From Bradyrhizobium valentinum (GTDB lineage Bacteria > Pseudomonadota > Alphaproteobacteria > Rhizobiales > Xanthobacteraceae): a stretch of DNA of 59,856 nucleotides. The position numbers and the translations under genes were made by a program. Positions 44,510-53,843 of this stretch are shown piece by piece (within the stretch, counting starts at the first letter, position 1; every line of letters begins with the position of its first letter). The stretch lies in the NCBI RefSeq assembly GCF_001440405.1, contig NZ_LLXX01000015.1, positions 1-59,856 on the forward strand. The letters are read 5' to 3'. Under the pieces are notes generated by a model, which had not been told where the DNA came from, did not search any database, and saw only the letters and a program-made list of their open reading frames with translations.

Positions 44510-44650
44510 ATGCCGAAAAAGGTCGACGTCTCTTCATCCGCCTTGCAGAATTCGGACACCGCTCAGTTCGTTTCAATTGCGCTGTTCTCCGGCGTCGGTC
44601 TCCTGGTTTCCCTCGTCATCGTTATCTGCCGCATGAACGGCATTTTCTGA
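44510..44650 (+). CDS. Small single-pass membrane protein (46 residues)
   Basis: An ORF of 46 codons beginning MPKKVDVSSSALQ with GGAGAG 5 bp upstream of the ATG. Residues about 21-41 form one hydrophobic helix (FVSIALFSGVGLLVSLVIVI), preceded by a soluble Ser/Asp-rich stretch and followed by a short CRMNGIF tail. It is too short for standard ORF cut-offs but has a good ribosome site and a clear topology. I recognise no family. It may be regulated with the nearby redox genes. Confidence 0.6.
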   Translation: MPKKVDVSSSALQNSDTAQFVSIALFSGVGLLVSLVIVICRMNGIF

Positions 44651-44714
44651 TCTGGCCTTCTCGATCACCGATGAGCGGCTGCCGTTGGGCGACGGCAGCC
44701 GCTGTCGTCCCAAC

Positions 44715-45323
44715 TCAGGCGGCGTTCAGGTCGCCTGCGGCTTTCAGCGCGCCGGCCACGGCTTTTTCGCGATGTTCGGGACCAATCTGTATGCCGTCGG
44801 CGGAAATGAATTCGGGGCTCTTGATGCCGATGAAACCGAACACCCAACGCAAATAGGTTTCGAGATGCTCGCCGAGCGCGGCCGGCGTGCCCGTGCCATA
44901 ATAGCCGCCGCGCGAGATCGCGACGATGATGCGCTTGTTGCCGGCCAGACCTTCGACGCCTTGCGCTGAGTACTTGAACGTCTTGCCGGCGACCAGGATG
45001 CGGTCGATCCAGGCCTTGAGTTGGCTCGGGATAGTAAAGTTGTACATGGGCGCGCCGAGCACGACGATGTCGGCGGCGAGGAATTCTTCCAGCACGGCCT
45101 GACCGGCGGCGATATCCTCTCGCAGCGAAGCTTCCGGGGCCGCCCCTTGGCCGGCGGCGAGGTGGGAGCCGGTGAGATGCGCCAGCGGCGTGAGCGTGAG
45201 ATCGCGGTAGCTGACTTCGAGCCCGGGCGTAGATTGGCGCAGGCGGTCGACGATGGCGGCGGAAACCTGACGGCTGACGGAGTGGGGGCCGAGGACGCTG
45301 GAATCGAGATGCAGAAGCTTCAT
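44715..45323 (-). CDS. azoR: FMN-dependent NADH-azoreductase
   Basis: A 202-residue flavodoxin-like quinone/azo reductase (AzoR/AcpD) that reduces quinones and azo or nitro compounds by two electrons. Signatures are [16 protein letters not shown] at the FMN-phosphate loop, [19 protein letters not shown], and [12 protein letters not shown]. It starts at 45323 with the family start MKLLHLDSS. It is divergent from a second HxlR regulator, the classic arrangement for quinone- or electrophile-inducible azoreductases (compare yodB-azoR in Bacillus). Confidence 0.95.
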   Translation of the reverse strand: MKLLHLDSSVLGPHSVSRQVSAAIVDRLRQSTPGLEVSYRDLTLTPLAHLTGSHLAAGQGAAPEASLREDIAAGQAVLEEFLAADIVVLGAPMYNFTIPSQLKAWIDRILVAGKTFKYSAQGVEGLAGNKRIIVAISRGGYYGTGTPAALGEHLETYLRWVFGFIGIKSPEFISADGIQIGPEHREKAVAGALKAAGDLNAA

Positions 45324-45418
45324 GAGGGGTCCCTTGGTATAAGTTTGTAACTGGCGCTATATGAGTGACTGTCCTAAAACCCCGCAAGAACGCACATTTT
45401 TTACACCCGAGCACATCC

Positions 45419-45817
45419 ATGAGACCCGAGCACAAGAATGTGCCTGCCTTTCCACCCGGTCCGCACCTCGACAGTGACTGCCGCGGCGCGGCCTCTGTCC
45501 TGGCGCGGGTCGGCGACAAATGGAGCGTGTTCGTCATCATGATGCTCGGCGATGGCGCGAAGCGCTTCAACGAGATCAAGCGCATGATCGGCGGCATCTC
45601 GCAGCGGATGCTGACGCTGACGCTGCGCGGATTGGAGCGGGATGGTCTCGTGACACGAACAGTATTTCCGACCATTCCGCCGCGGGTCGATTACGAATTG
45701 ACCGAACTTGGGCGTGGCTTGTCTGCGCCGGTAAAGGCGCTCGGCCAATGGGCAATTGAGCATCAGCCGGAGATCCAGCGTGCGCGGACGAAATTCGACG
45801 CGCGCAACGAGTCCTGA
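45419..45817 (+). CDS. HxlR family regulator (divergent to azoR)
   Basis: A 132-residue MarR/DUF24-type winged-helix protein. The conserved N-terminal cysteine is in SDCRGAASVLARVGDKWS, followed by RFNEIKRMIGGISQRMLTLT (recognition helix) and the wing VFPTIPPRVDYELTELG. Homologues such as YodB and HypR sense quinones or disulphide stress at this Cys. The ATG at 45419 is preferred to an upstream in-frame codon. The 95 bp region to azoR contains the small dyad AGTTTGTAACT (45342-45352). Its stop abuts the dprA stop. Confidence 0.92.
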   Translation: MRPEHKNVPAFPPGPHLDSDCRGAASVLARVGDKWSVFVIMMLGDGAKRFNEIKRMIGGISQRMLTLTLRGLERDGLVTRTVFPTIPPRVDYELTELGRGLSAPVKALGQWAIEHQPEIQRARTKFDARNES

Positions 45818-46936
45818 TCAGATCAGCGACACCAGCCCGCCGCCATGGCGCTCCAGCCGGCCGGCAAGCTCGAGCTCCAGCAGCACCGTGCGTACGAGCG
45901 TAGGCGAGAGGCCCGACATGCGGATCAGATCGTCGAGGCTGATCGGGCTCGGCCCGAGCAGCGCGACGATGCGTTCGCGCTCGCCCGGATCCGTGTCGAA
46001 ATCGAGCGGCTCATCATCGCCTTCGCGCGCCTCGAGCACGGTCGGCCGCTCCATGATCGGCTGAACGGCGTTGATGACGTCGCTGGCTTCGGTGACCAGC
46101 GCCGCACCCTGCTTGATTAGATCATTGGTGCCGGCGGCGCGCGGATCGAGCGGCGAGCCGGGCACGGCAAAGACTTCGCGGCCCTGTTCGGCAGCCATCC
46201 GCGCCGTGATCAGCGATCCTGAACGGTGCGCGGCCTCCACTACCACGACGCCGAGCGACGCGCCCGAGATCAGGCGGTTGCGCCGCGGAAAATCGCGGGC
46301 CCGCGGCACATGGCCGAGCGGCATTTCGGAAATCGCGCCGCCTCGTTGGAGCAGGGCGGCCAGCAAATCCTCATGCTCCGCCGGATAGATCCGGTCGTGA
46401 CCGCCCGCCAGCACCGCAACGGTGCCGCTCTCGATCGCCGCGCGATGCGCAGCCTGATCGACGCCGCGCGCCAGCCCGGAGATGACGACGAAGCCGGCTT
46501 CTCCAAGGTTGTGCGCCAATTGGCTGGCGAATTTCAGCCCGGCGCCTGAGGCGTTGCGCGAGCCGACGATCGCGATCATCGGACGCGTCATCGCATCGAG
46601 GTTGCCGCGCACGCCGAGCAGGGGCGGCGCATCGTCGAGCGCCGCCAGCCGCGGCGGATAGGCGGCTTCGCCGGGCGCGACCAGCGAGACGCCGATCTTG
46701 TTGCTCGCGGCAAGTTCGGCCCGTGCTTGCTCCTCGCTGCAGATGCGCCCCGAACGCGCCGCGCCGCCGCGCCGCGCCAGATCGGGCAGCCGCTCCAGCG
46801 CCGCGCGCGCATTGCCGAAATGGCTGATGAGCGAGTTAAAGGTGCGCGGGCCGACATTGTCGGACCGGATCAGCCGCAGCCGGTCGATCCGGTCGGCGTC
46901 GGTGAGGTGGGTGGCGAGTTGCGTCCGGTCATCCAT
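45818..46936 (-). CDS. dprA: DNA-processing protein DprA
   Basis: A 372-residue protein that loads RecA on incoming single-stranded DNA in natural transformation; it is also widespread in non-competent bacteria. Features: N-terminal SAM-like domain ([19 protein letters not shown]), Rossmann-like core with [11 protein letters not shown] and [30 protein letters not shown], and a C-terminal winged domain. The start at 46936 is the family start. In Rhizobiales it usually lies beside topA; here about 2.9 kb of accessory genes separate them. Confidence 0.96.
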   Translation of the reverse strand: MDDRTQLATHLTDADRIDRLRLIRSDNVGPRTFNSLISHFGNARAALERLPDLARRGGAARSGRICSEEQARAELAASNKIGVSLVAPGEAAYPPRLAALDDAPPLLGVRGNLDAMTRPMIAIVGSRNASGAGLKFASQLAHNLGEAGFVVISGLARGVDQAAHRAAIESGTVAVLAGGHDRIYPAEHEDLLAALLQRGGAISEMPLGHVPRARDFPRRNRLISGASLGVVVVEAAHRSGSLITARMAAEQGREVFAVPGSPLDPRAAGTNDLIKQGAALVTEASDVINAVQPIMERPTVLEAREGDDEPLDFDTDPGERERIVALLGPSPISLDDLIRMSGLSPTLVRTVLLELELAGRLERHGGGLVSLI

Positions 46937-47054
46937 GCGATGCAGCTTTGCCCAACCGGAGATTGCAATCAACCTGTTTGATTGTGATGGGTGGCTACGC
47001 TTGCTCCATGCCAAGGCTCTCCGTAACCTGCGTCCTCATCAGAGGAATGCCTTC

Positions 47055-48296
47055 ATGATTTCGCTCGCCGAACTTCAGCGCCGCATCGATGCCGGCGACC
47101 TTTCCGCAGATGCTGCGATCGCGCAGTCGCTCGAAGCAACCAGTGCGCATGAAAAGTCGATCGGCGCCTTCGTTTGTCGGGACGAAAGTCTTCGCGCGCA
47201 AAGCGCTGGGCCGCTGCGGGGTATTGCGGTCGGGATCAAGGACATCATGGACACGGCCGAGTTTCCGACCGAAATGGGCTCGCCGATCTACCGGGGATTT
47301 CGCTCGCGCGGCGATGCCGCCGTCGTGATGATGCTGAAACAGGCGGGCGCAAGCATCGTCGGCAAGACCACGACCACCGCGTTTGCCTCGATAGATCCGA
47401 CGCCAACGCTCAATCCGCATAACCATGGTCACACGCCCGGCGGATCGTCATCGGGTTCGGCGGCAGCAGTAGCGGCGGGCATGATCCCGCTCGCGCTGGG
47501 AACGCAGACCGGCGGCTCGGTGATCCGGCCGGCCTCGTTCTGTGGCGTCGCCGCGATCAAGCCGTCCTACCGCCTGCTGCCCACCGTCGGCGTCAAATGC
47601 TATTCATGGACGCTCGATACGGTCGGATTGTTCGCGGCCGGTGTGGACGATGTGGCGCGCGGGCTGTCCGCGATGACCGGCAGGCCCGAATTGCTCCTGC
47701 CACCTGATATTCCGACTCCGCGCATCGGCGTGGTGACACAGGACTTCGCCGGCGCGCCAGACGCGTCGGGTGGGGAGGCGTTGCGGATCGCGACACGGGC
47801 GGTGGAGAAAGCCGGTGCCTCGGCGCGAGCGTTGGACTTGCCCGAGATTTTCGCCGAGGCATGGCGCGCGCAGCCGATCGTGCAGGAGTTCGAGGCGCAT
47901 CGGGCGCTTGCCTGGGAATATCGCGAACATTACGCGCAGATGGCGCCGCTGTTGCGCGCAAAGCTGGATGAAAGCAGGAATACACCGCCTGTCGCCTATG
48001 ACGAGGCGATCAAAACAGCGAACCGCGCCAGGCAGGCACTGGAAGAACTGTTCGACGAAGTCGACATGCTGCTGACCCTGTCGGCCCCGGGTGCCGCGCC
48101 CAGGGGACTGGGTTCGACCGGCGATGCCCGCTACAACCGTCTTTGGACGCTGATGGGCGTCCCTTGCGTCAATGTTCCCGCGCACATCGCGGACGGCGAT
48201 TTGCCGGTCGGCGTGCAGATCATTGCGAGATATGGCGCCGATGCCGCGGCGCTTGCGGCGGCGCGCTTCGTCGAGGACGCGCTAAGGCGGCAATGA
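47055..48296 (+). CDS. Amidase (amidase-signature family)
   Basis: A 413-residue Ser-cisSer-Lys hydrolase. The triad is visible: Lys in AVGIKDIMDTA, the cis-Ser in GGSSSGSAAAVAA and the nucleophile Ser in GTQTGGSVIRPAS. The glutamine-amide GatA partners (GatB/C) are absent, so this is a free-standing amidase acting on small amides; the substrate is unknown. The start at 47055 follows a weak GAGG. It is divergent from dprA. A short stem-loop (48297-48313) directly after the stop may help termination. Confidence 0.92.
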   Translation: MISLAELQRRIDAGDLSADAAIAQSLEATSAHEKSIGAFVCRDESLRAQSAGPLRGIAVGIKDIMDTAEFPTEMGSPIYRGFRSRGDAAVVMMLKQAGASIVGKTTTTAFASIDPTPTLNPHNHGHTPGGSSSGSAAAVAAGMIPLALGTQTGGSVIRPASFCGVAAIKPSYRLLPTVGVKCYSWTLDTVGLFAAGVDDVARGLSAMTGRPELLLPPDIPTPRIGVVTQDFAGAPDASGGEALRIATRAVEKAGASARALDLPEIFAEAWRAQPIVQEFEAHRALAWEYREHYAQMAPLLRAKLDESRNTPPVAYDEAIKTANRARQALEELFDEVDMLLTLSAPGAAPRGLGSTGDARYNRLWTLMGVPCVNVPAHIADGDLPVGVQIIARYGADAAALAAARFVEDALRRQ

Positions 48297-48430
48297 GACC
48301 GCCGAGCGCGGTCCGTCGATTTCGGGAGGTCAGTCCGATTTATTTGAGCGGAACGATGCAACCTGCCTGAGGAAACGCCGACAAACAAAGGTCACAAGGA
48401 CGGTTTTTTCGGCAGGAACGACAATCAAGC

Positions 48431-49267
48431 ATGCCTCAATCTCAATTCTTTCCGGCAGGCGGGGCGCTCTGCGACTTCGCCGAAGCGATCTGGGATGCCG
48501 ATTTCGACGATGCGCGCTCGGCCCGCGCGCTCACGATAAAGGTCTTGCCGACGACGTCGCCCGTTCTGATCGTGCACTACCGTGCGGCGATGACGGCGGC
48601 GCACCGGCCCTGCTACAAGCGCACCGCCAATGGGATGCAAACCAGAGCGATGACCCTGCGTCCCAGTGGTCCGCTCGGTGTCGTGCTGGTCCGCCTGAAG
48701 GCCGAAGAGGCTTGCCGTGTGCTCGGTTGCGATCTGGCCGATATGACCGATGCCAGCGTGGAACTGTCAGATATTTTTGGAGACCGCGAGGCATCCTTGC
48801 TGGAAGAAATGCTCGCCGAAGCGGAGAATGCGGAAGCGCGCGTGGCGCGAATGCGGCAGTTCCTGCGCGACCGGGTCGCCGCCAACCGGTTCGATCCTGT
48901 CGTCCATCGCGCGGTCCGCGCGCTCAAGCAGGATCCTACGGTCTCGATGAAAGACCTCGCCTCGCGTCTCGATGTCGGCGAACGCAGCCTGCAGCGCCGC
49001 TTCAAGACGCTGACCGGCGTCAACCCGAAGCAGTTCGCCCGCGTCGCGCGGATTGAAAAGGTCGTCGCTGCGCGACGCAAGGGCAGCGATTGGGCCGACG
49101 TCGCCTATGCGACCGGCTACAACGACCAGGCGCATCTGATCAACGATTTCAGGTCGTTGGCCGGCGCGCCGCCCGACACGTTCTTTCGCGGCACGATGGC
49201 TGCGGAATATCGCGGCTGGAACGCCGAACTCGCCGCGTCGGATTTTTACAATACATTCATGACCTAG
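48431..49267 (+). CDS. AraC family transcriptional regulator
   Basis: A 278-residue regulator with an N-terminal sensor domain (about 1-160) of the AraC-associated DUF6597 type and a C-terminal double HTH (about 170-265). The first HTH is in SMKDLASRLDVGERSLQRRF, and the second region GYNDQAHLINDFRSLAGAPP matches the AraC signature. It is probably an activator of the cupin gene, which starts 57 bp downstream on the same strand, but this is inferred only from position. Confidence 0.9.
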   Translation: MPQSQFFPAGGALCDFAEAIWDADFDDARSARALTIKVLPTTSPVLIVHYRAAMTAAHRPCYKRTANGMQTRAMTLRPSGPLGVVLVRLKAEEACRVLGCDLADMTDASVELSDIFGDREASLLEEMLAEAENAEARVARMRQFLRDRVAANRFDPVVHRAVRALKQDPTVSMKDLASRLDVGERSLQRRFKTLTGVNPKQFARVARIEKVVAARRKGSDWADVAYATGYNDQAHLINDFRSLAGAPPDTFFRGTMAAEYRGWNAELAASDFYNTFMT

Positions 49268-49324
49268 CTCACTAGGCAGCGCATCTCCGAGGCCGGTGGA
49301 CGGCATGAGATGAGGAGATGGACG

Positions 49325-49924
49325 ATGCTGACCGAGATCAAGCGCGGAGCGAAGCTTCGCAACGCCTTCAATAAAGAGACGTTCGTGTTTTCAGGCCCCG
49401 TCGATGACCCGGCGGTGGCGCGCTTCGATGTCATCCTGGAAAAGGGCGGTTCGGGCGGCGGCAACGCGCTGCTTCACATCCATCCCGGCGCGGACGAGCA
49501 TTTTGCGGTGAAATCCGGCCGCATCAAAATTGTTGTCGCGGGCAGGGAACAGATTGTCGAAGCTGGCGGAAGCGCGGTCGTGCCGCGTGGCGAGCCGCAT
49601 TTCTTTGCCAATGCCGGCGACGGCGCGGCTGAACTGGAAATCGAGTTCAGGCCGGCGCAGCAACAGCTTCGCTTCTTTGCGAATTTCGCAACCCTTGCCG
49701 CGCATCGGACCGAGTGGTTTTCCAGCAAGGGTGATCCGAAGTTTCTCGGGATGGCGCTGGTGCTGCACACCTATCGCGACCACCTTTACCTTGCGGGCCC
49801 GCCGATCTTTCTGCAGAAATTCATCTTCGCGCTGTTGGCGCCGGTGGCGAGGCTCTGCGGGTACCGGCTGGCGATCGAGCCGCTTCGCGAAGAGCGGCTG
49901 CTCGCTCCGAGCCCGGCTGAGTAG
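49325..49924 (+). CDS. Cupin-domain protein
   Basis: A 199-residue protein with one cupin barrel. HIHPGADEHFAV contributes the metal ligands (two His and Glu) of cupin motif 1, and VVPRGEPHFFAN is motif 2. A C-terminal extension of about 75 residues, with a hydrophobic patch (IFALLAPVARLCGYRLA), resembles the short helical tail of other bacterial cupin proteins. Enzymatic or binding activity is not known. GAGGAG stands about 10 bp upstream of the ATG at 49325. It lies downstream of an AraC regulator. Confidence 0.85.
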   Translation: MLTEIKRGAKLRNAFNKETFVFSGPVDDPAVARFDVILEKGGSGGGNALLHIHPGADEHFAVKSGRIKIVVAGREQIVEAGGSAVVPRGEPHFFANAGDGAAELEIEFRPAQQQLRFFANFATLAAHRTEWFSSKGDPKFLGMALVLHTYRDHLYLAGPPIFLQKFIFALLAPVARLCGYRLAIEPLREERLLAPSPAE

Positions 49925-49943
49925 GGCCAAGGGGGCGACCGCG

Positions 49944-50534
49944 TCAGTTCGCCCCGATCCGTCCCTCAGTCCCGGCCTGCAACCGCTTGATGTTCTCGCT
50001 GTGCTTCCAGAACAGCAGCAATGTCAGCACGACGAACAGCGACGCCAGCGCCGGATGGCCGAACCACCACAGGAACAGCGGCGTGACGAAAGCGGCGACC
50101 AGGGCCGACAGCGACGAGTAACGGGTGGTGACGGCGGTGGCGAGCCAGATCAGGCAGAACATCAGGGCTGCCGGCCAGAACAGACCGATCAGCACGCCGA
50201 TATAGGTTGCCACCCCCTTGCCGCCCTGGAATTTCAGCCAGACCGGGAAGAGGTGACCGAGAAATGCGCCGAGCGCGGCCAGCATCGCCGCATTGGCGCC
50301 GCCGAAATAACCGGCGATGATGACCGCGAACGTGCCCTTGAGCATGTCGCCGATCAGGGTGGTCGCGGCGAGGCCCTTGCGGCCGGTCCGCAGCACGTTG
50401 GTGGCGCCGATATTGCCGCTTCCGATCGAGCGCAGATCCTGAGTACCGCCAAGCTTGGTCAGCACCAGGCCGAACGGGATCGAGCCGAGCAGATAGCCGA
50501 TCAGGAAGGCGACGACGAGGAATGCCTCAGACAT
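49944..50534 (-). CDS. plsY: Acyl-phosphate--glycerol-3-phosphate acyltransferase PlsY
   Basis: A 196-residue inner-membrane protein with seven predicted helices that makes lysophosphatidic acid from acyl-phosphate, the first step of phospholipid synthesis. The family motifs [32 protein letters not shown] (conserved His/Lys/Gly) and [14 protein letters not shown] are complete. The ATG at 50534 begins [18 protein letters not shown]. It is downstream of pyrC-like and pyrB on the same strand, an order conserved in Rhizobiales. Confidence 0.96.
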   Translation of the reverse strand: MSEAFLVVAFLIGYLLGSIPFGLVLTKLGGTQDLRSIGSGNIGATNVLRTGRKGLAATTLIGDMLKGTFAVIIAGYFGGANAAMLAALGAFLGHLFPVWLKFQGGKGVATYIGVLIGLFWPAALMFCLIWLATAVTTRYSSLSALVAAFVTPLFLWWFGHPALASLFVVLTLLLFWKHSENIKRLQAGTEGRIGAN

Positions 50535-50569
50535 TGCGGTAGCTCCCACCGCGGCCCGTTTCGGACGAA

Positions 50570-51871
50570 TCAGACGTGTTCATAAACTGTCCGCCCGCCC
50601 ACGATAGTACGCACGACGCGCCCCGAGAAGCGGGCTTCGTCGAACGGCGTGTTCTTGCACTGCGATTTCAGGTCCGCGGGATCAAGCACCCACGGCGTGT
50701 CGGGATCGATCACGACGACGTCGGCCGGGGAACCCGCGCGCAGCGAACCGCCGGGCAGGCCAAGCAGTTCCGCTGGCCGCGTCGACATCGCCCGGATCAG
50801 CGTCTTGAAATTCATCTCGCGGTTGTGAATCAGCCGCAGCGCCGCCGGCAGCATGGTCTGCAGCCCAACCGCGCCGGGCGCCGCTTCCGCGAACGGTAGC
50901 CGCTTCACCTCGACGTCCTGCGGATTGTGATCCGACATCACGACGTCGATCAATCCGGAGGCCACGGCGGCAACCAGCGCGAGGCGGTCCTCCTCGGTGC
51001 GCAGCGGCGGCGACAATTTCAGGAAGGTGCGGTAGGGGCCGATATCGTTTTCGTTAAGCGTGACGTGATTGATCGACACGGAAGCGCTGACGTCGAGGCC
51101 GGCGTCTCGCGCGCGCTTGAGGATTTCCAGCGACTCGATCGAGGACAGCGAGGCCGCATGGTAGCGCCCGCCGGTCAGCGCCACGAGGCGCATGTCGCGC
51201 TCCAGCATCACGGCTTCGGCGGCGTTGGGAATGCCGACGAGGCCGAGCCTGGCCGCGAATTCGCCCTCGTTCATCACGCCTTCGCCGACGAGGTCAGGGT
51301 CTTCGGTGTGGTGCACGATCAGCGCGTCGAAATCGCGCGCGTAGGTCAGCGCCCGTCGCATCACCTGCGCATTGGTGACGCTCTTGTCGCCGTCGGTGAA
51401 GGCCACCGCGCCGGCAGCTTTCAACAGCCCGATCTCGGTCATCTCCATGCCGCCCAGGCCCTTGGTCAGCGCCGCCATCGGGTGGATGTTGACGATCGCG
51501 GTGTCGCGGGCGCGGCGCAGCACGAAGTCGACCGTCGCCGAATTGTCGATGACGGGCGAGGTATCCGGCTGGCAGATGATGGTGGTGATACCGCCGGCCG
51601 CAGCCGCCTGGCTGGCGGAGGCAAAGGTTTCGCGGTGGCTGGCGCCGGGCTCGCCGACGAAGGCGCGCATGTCGATCAGCCCGGGAGCGACGATCTTGCC
51701 GGCGCAATTGATGATGTCGGTGCCTTCGGGCACGCCGGCGGCGCCGATGCCGCGTTTTGAATCCCGGATCATGCCGTCGGCAATCAGCACGTCGCCGGGG
51801 CCGTCGTAATCCCTTGAGGGATCGACGACGCGGGCATTGGCAAGCAGGATCGGGCGGCGTTCTGTCAGCAT
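50570..51871 (-). CDS. pyrC: Dihydroorotase-like protein (PyrC'-type, likely non-catalytic)
   Basis: A 433-residue amidohydrolase-fold protein next to pyrB. It has class I dihydroorotase layout, but the metal-binding DxHxH after the first strand reads D67-M-R69-A-F71, so both His are missing, and the DHAPH motif reads DHNPQ. In Pseudomonas, such a pseudo-dihydroorotase (PyrC') is an inactive partner needed to assemble the aspartate carbamoyltransferase. By analogy this protein probably scaffolds PyrB, and an active dihydroorotase would be encoded elsewhere. It is coupled to pyrB with 3 bp between them. Confidence 0.9.
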   Translation of the reverse strand: MLTERRPILLANARVVDPSRDYDGPGDVLIADGMIRDSKRGIGAAGVPEGTDIINCAGKIVAPGLIDMRAFVGEPGASHRETFASASQAAAAGGITTIICQPDTSPVIDNSATVDFVLRRARDTAIVNIHPMAALTKGLGGMEMTEIGLLKAAGAVAFTDGDKSVTNAQVMRRALTYARDFDALIVHHTEDPDLVGEGVMNEGEFAARLGLVGIPNAAEAVMLERDMRLVALTGGRYHAASLSSIESLEILKRARDAGLDVSASVSINHVTLNENDIGPYRTFLKLSPPLRTEEDRLALVAAVASGLIDVVMSDHNPQDVEVKRLPFAEAAPGAVGLQTMLPAALRLIHNREMNFKTLIRAMSTRPAELLGLPGGSLRAGSPADVVVIDPDTPWVLDPADLKSQCKNTPFDEARFSGRVVRTIVGGRTVYEHV

Positions 51872-51874
51872 GAT

Positions 51875-52828
51875 TTACGCGTTCGGCAGGTTGCGGGCGA
51901 GCGCTTCCAGCACCGCCATCCGCACCGCCACTCCCATTTCTACCTGTTCACGGATCAGCGATTGCGCGCCATCCGCCACGATCGAGTCGATCTCGACGCC
52001 GCGATTCATCGGCCCTGGATGCATCACCAGCGCGTCCGGCTTGGCGTAAGCGAGCTTCTTCTGGTCGAGACCGAAATAGTGGAAGTATTCGCCGGACGAC
52101 GGCACGAACGAGCCGTTCATCCGCTCGCGCTGCAGCCGAAGCATCATGACGATATCGGCGCCATTGAGGCCCTCGCGCATGTCGCGCGCCACCTCAACGC
52201 CCATTCGCTCGATGCCGCGCGGCAGCAGCGTGGAGGGGGCCACCACGCGGACGCGGGCGCCCATGGTGTTAAGCAAGAGGATGTTGGAGCGCGCGACGCG
52301 GGAATGCATGACGTCGCCGCAGATCGCGATGACCAGCCCTTCCAGCCGGCCTTTGTTGCGGCGGATGGTCAGCGCGTCCAGCAGCGCCTGGGTCGGATGC
52401 TCGTGGGCCCCGTCGCCGGCATTGATCACGGAACCGTCAACCTTGCGCGCCAGGAGTTCCACCGCGCCGGAGGCGTGGTGCCGCACCACCAGGATATCCG
52501 GGTGCATGGCGTTAAGCGTCACTGCCGTATCCATCAGCGTCTCGCCCTTGCGGATCGAGGACGAGGACACCGACATGTTCATGACGTCGGCCCCTAACCG
52601 TTTTCCCGCCAGTTCGAACGAGGATTGGGTGCGCGTCGAGGCCTCGAAAAACAGGTTCACCTGGGTGCGACCGCGCAAAGACGTGCGCTTTTTGTCCACC
52701 TGGCGGTTGAGCTCGACATATTCCTCGGAAAGGTCGAGCAGGCCGGTAATATCGGCAGCGGAAAGCCCCTCGATTCCCAGCAGATGCCGGTGCCCGAGGA
52801 CGAAGGTCGATTTCGATGCAGGGGTCAT
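51875..52828 (-). CDS. pyrB: Aspartate carbamoyltransferase catalytic subunit
   Basis: A 317-residue enzyme of pyrimidine synthesis that joins carbamoyl phosphate with aspartate. The carbamoyl-phosphate motif [10 protein letters not shown] (around 65-75), the SxxKGE signature [22 protein letters not shown] and the [11 protein letters not shown] stretch are intact. The ATG at 52828 is the family start. No pyrI regulatory subunit is adjacent; the next gene encodes the dihydroorotase-like partner. The operon is pyrB-pyrC-plsY. Confidence 0.96.
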   Translation of the reverse strand: MTPASKSTFVLGHRHLLGIEGLSAADITGLLDLSEEYVELNRQVDKKRTSLRGRTQVNLFFEASTRTQSSFELAGKRLGADVMNMSVSSSSIRKGETLMDTAVTLNAMHPDILVVRHHASGAVELLARKVDGSVINAGDGAHEHPTQALLDALTIRRNKGRLEGLVIAICGDVMHSRVARSNILLLNTMGARVRVVAPSTLLPRGIERMGVEVARDMREGLNGADIVMMLRLQRERMNGSFVPSSGEYFHYFGLDQKKLAYAKPDALVMHPGPMNRGVEIDSIVADGAQSLIREQVEMGVAVRMAVLEALARNLPNA

Positions 52829-52987
52829 TAAAGCGAGAGCTATAGGCAGAGATGCCGGGTAGGGCAAGCTTCAAATCCCGCGTCGGGACTTATCCACTAG
52901 CGCTTCGGCGGCAGGGTAAACGGCGGCGGATGGTGTCCCGTACCGCCGGTTTCCGCTAGGGTGCCGAGATCGGCGCGCGATCAGGCC

Positions 52988-53821
52988 ATGGAAAACCTAC
53001 GGCATTTCATTCAGTGCATTCGGATCATGTTGTGGGGCACTGGCGTGACCATCGGCAGGGGTGCGGCAAGGCGGATTGCACTCGCGGCGATATTCGCGGC
53101 GGCTTGCCTGGCGAGCGCCGCGGCGCAGACCCCAAAACTGCCTGCCGGCTTCGTCTATTTGCGCGATATCGATCCGACCATCATTCAGGATATGCGTTAC
53201 GCCGGCCCCAACAATTTCGTCGGCCGTCCGCTCAGGGGGTATCAAGCCGCCGAATGCGTGGTGAAGCGCGAAGTCGGCGTGCTGCTGAAGAGCGTTCAGG
53301 AAGAGCTCGCGCTGCAGGGTCTGTCCTTGAAGATGTTCGATTGCTACCGCCCCACGCGCGCGGTTGCCGACATGGTGGCGTGGTCGCGCGACGGCAGGGA
53401 GACACCGGCGCAGAAGCGCTACAATCCGTCGTTCAGCAAGGCCGACCTGTTTCGGCTCGGCTACATCGCCGAACGTTCCGGTCATTCTACCGGCGCCGCG
53501 CTCGACCTCACCTTGGTCGATTTGAAGGCCGACAATTCGGCCACCTTCGATCCAGCCAAGGAATACGGCGACTGCACCGCCAATGTGAACCTTCGCGCGC
53601 CGGATGGCAGCGTCGATATGGGCACCGGCTATGATTGTTCCGACGTCAAGTCGCACACATCAGCGAAATCCATCACGGCGGCCCAGCGCCGCTGGCGGGA
53701 GAAGCTGGTTCTGGTGATGGCGCGGCGAGGATTTGTAAACTATTCGAAGGAGTGGTGGCACTTTTCGCTGCCGGGGGCGGGCGGGCAGGCCTATGATTTC
53801 CCGATTACACCGCGGAAATGA
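52988..53821 (+). CDS. D-alanyl-D-alanine dipeptidase (VanX/DdpX family, M15D)
   Basis: A 277-residue exported zinc peptidase that cleaves D-Ala-D-Ala dipeptide. Zinc ligands are in SGHSTGAALDLTL (SxHxxGxAxD motif) and EWWHF near the C-terminus (catalytic Glu, zinc His); the DCYRPTRAVADM segment supplies the transition-state Arg. A signal peptide ends near ASAAAQ at residue 46. The Met at 53027 is a shorter alternative start. No VanHA-type ligase is close by, so a role in recycling D-Ala-D-Ala is more likely than vancomycin resistance. Confidence 0.9.
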   Translation: MENLRHFIQCIRIMLWGTGVTIGRGAARRIALAAIFAAACLASAAAQTPKLPAGFVYLRDIDPTIIQDMRYAGPNNFVGRPLRGYQAAECVVKREVGVLLKSVQEELALQGLSLKMFDCYRPTRAVADMVAWSRDGRETPAQKRYNPSFSKADLFRLGYIAERSGHSTGAALDLTLVDLKADNSATFDPAKEYGDCTANVNLRAPDGSVDMGTGYDCSDVKSHTSAKSITAAQRRWREKLVLVMARRGFVNYSKEWWHFSLPGAGGQAYDFPITPRK

Positions 53822-53843
53822 ATCACGGGTTCCAGGATCAGCC

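Noticed and set aside
48297..48313. Terminator after the amidase gene
   Set aside because: GACCGC-N5-GCGGTC is a clean stem, but no T-run follows, so it is only mentioned in the gene entry.
52988..53821. VanX-type vancomycin resistance
   Set aside because: The dipeptidase motifs fit, but no VanH, VanA or VanRS genes are present; Gram-negative homologues act in D-Ala-D-Ala turnover.
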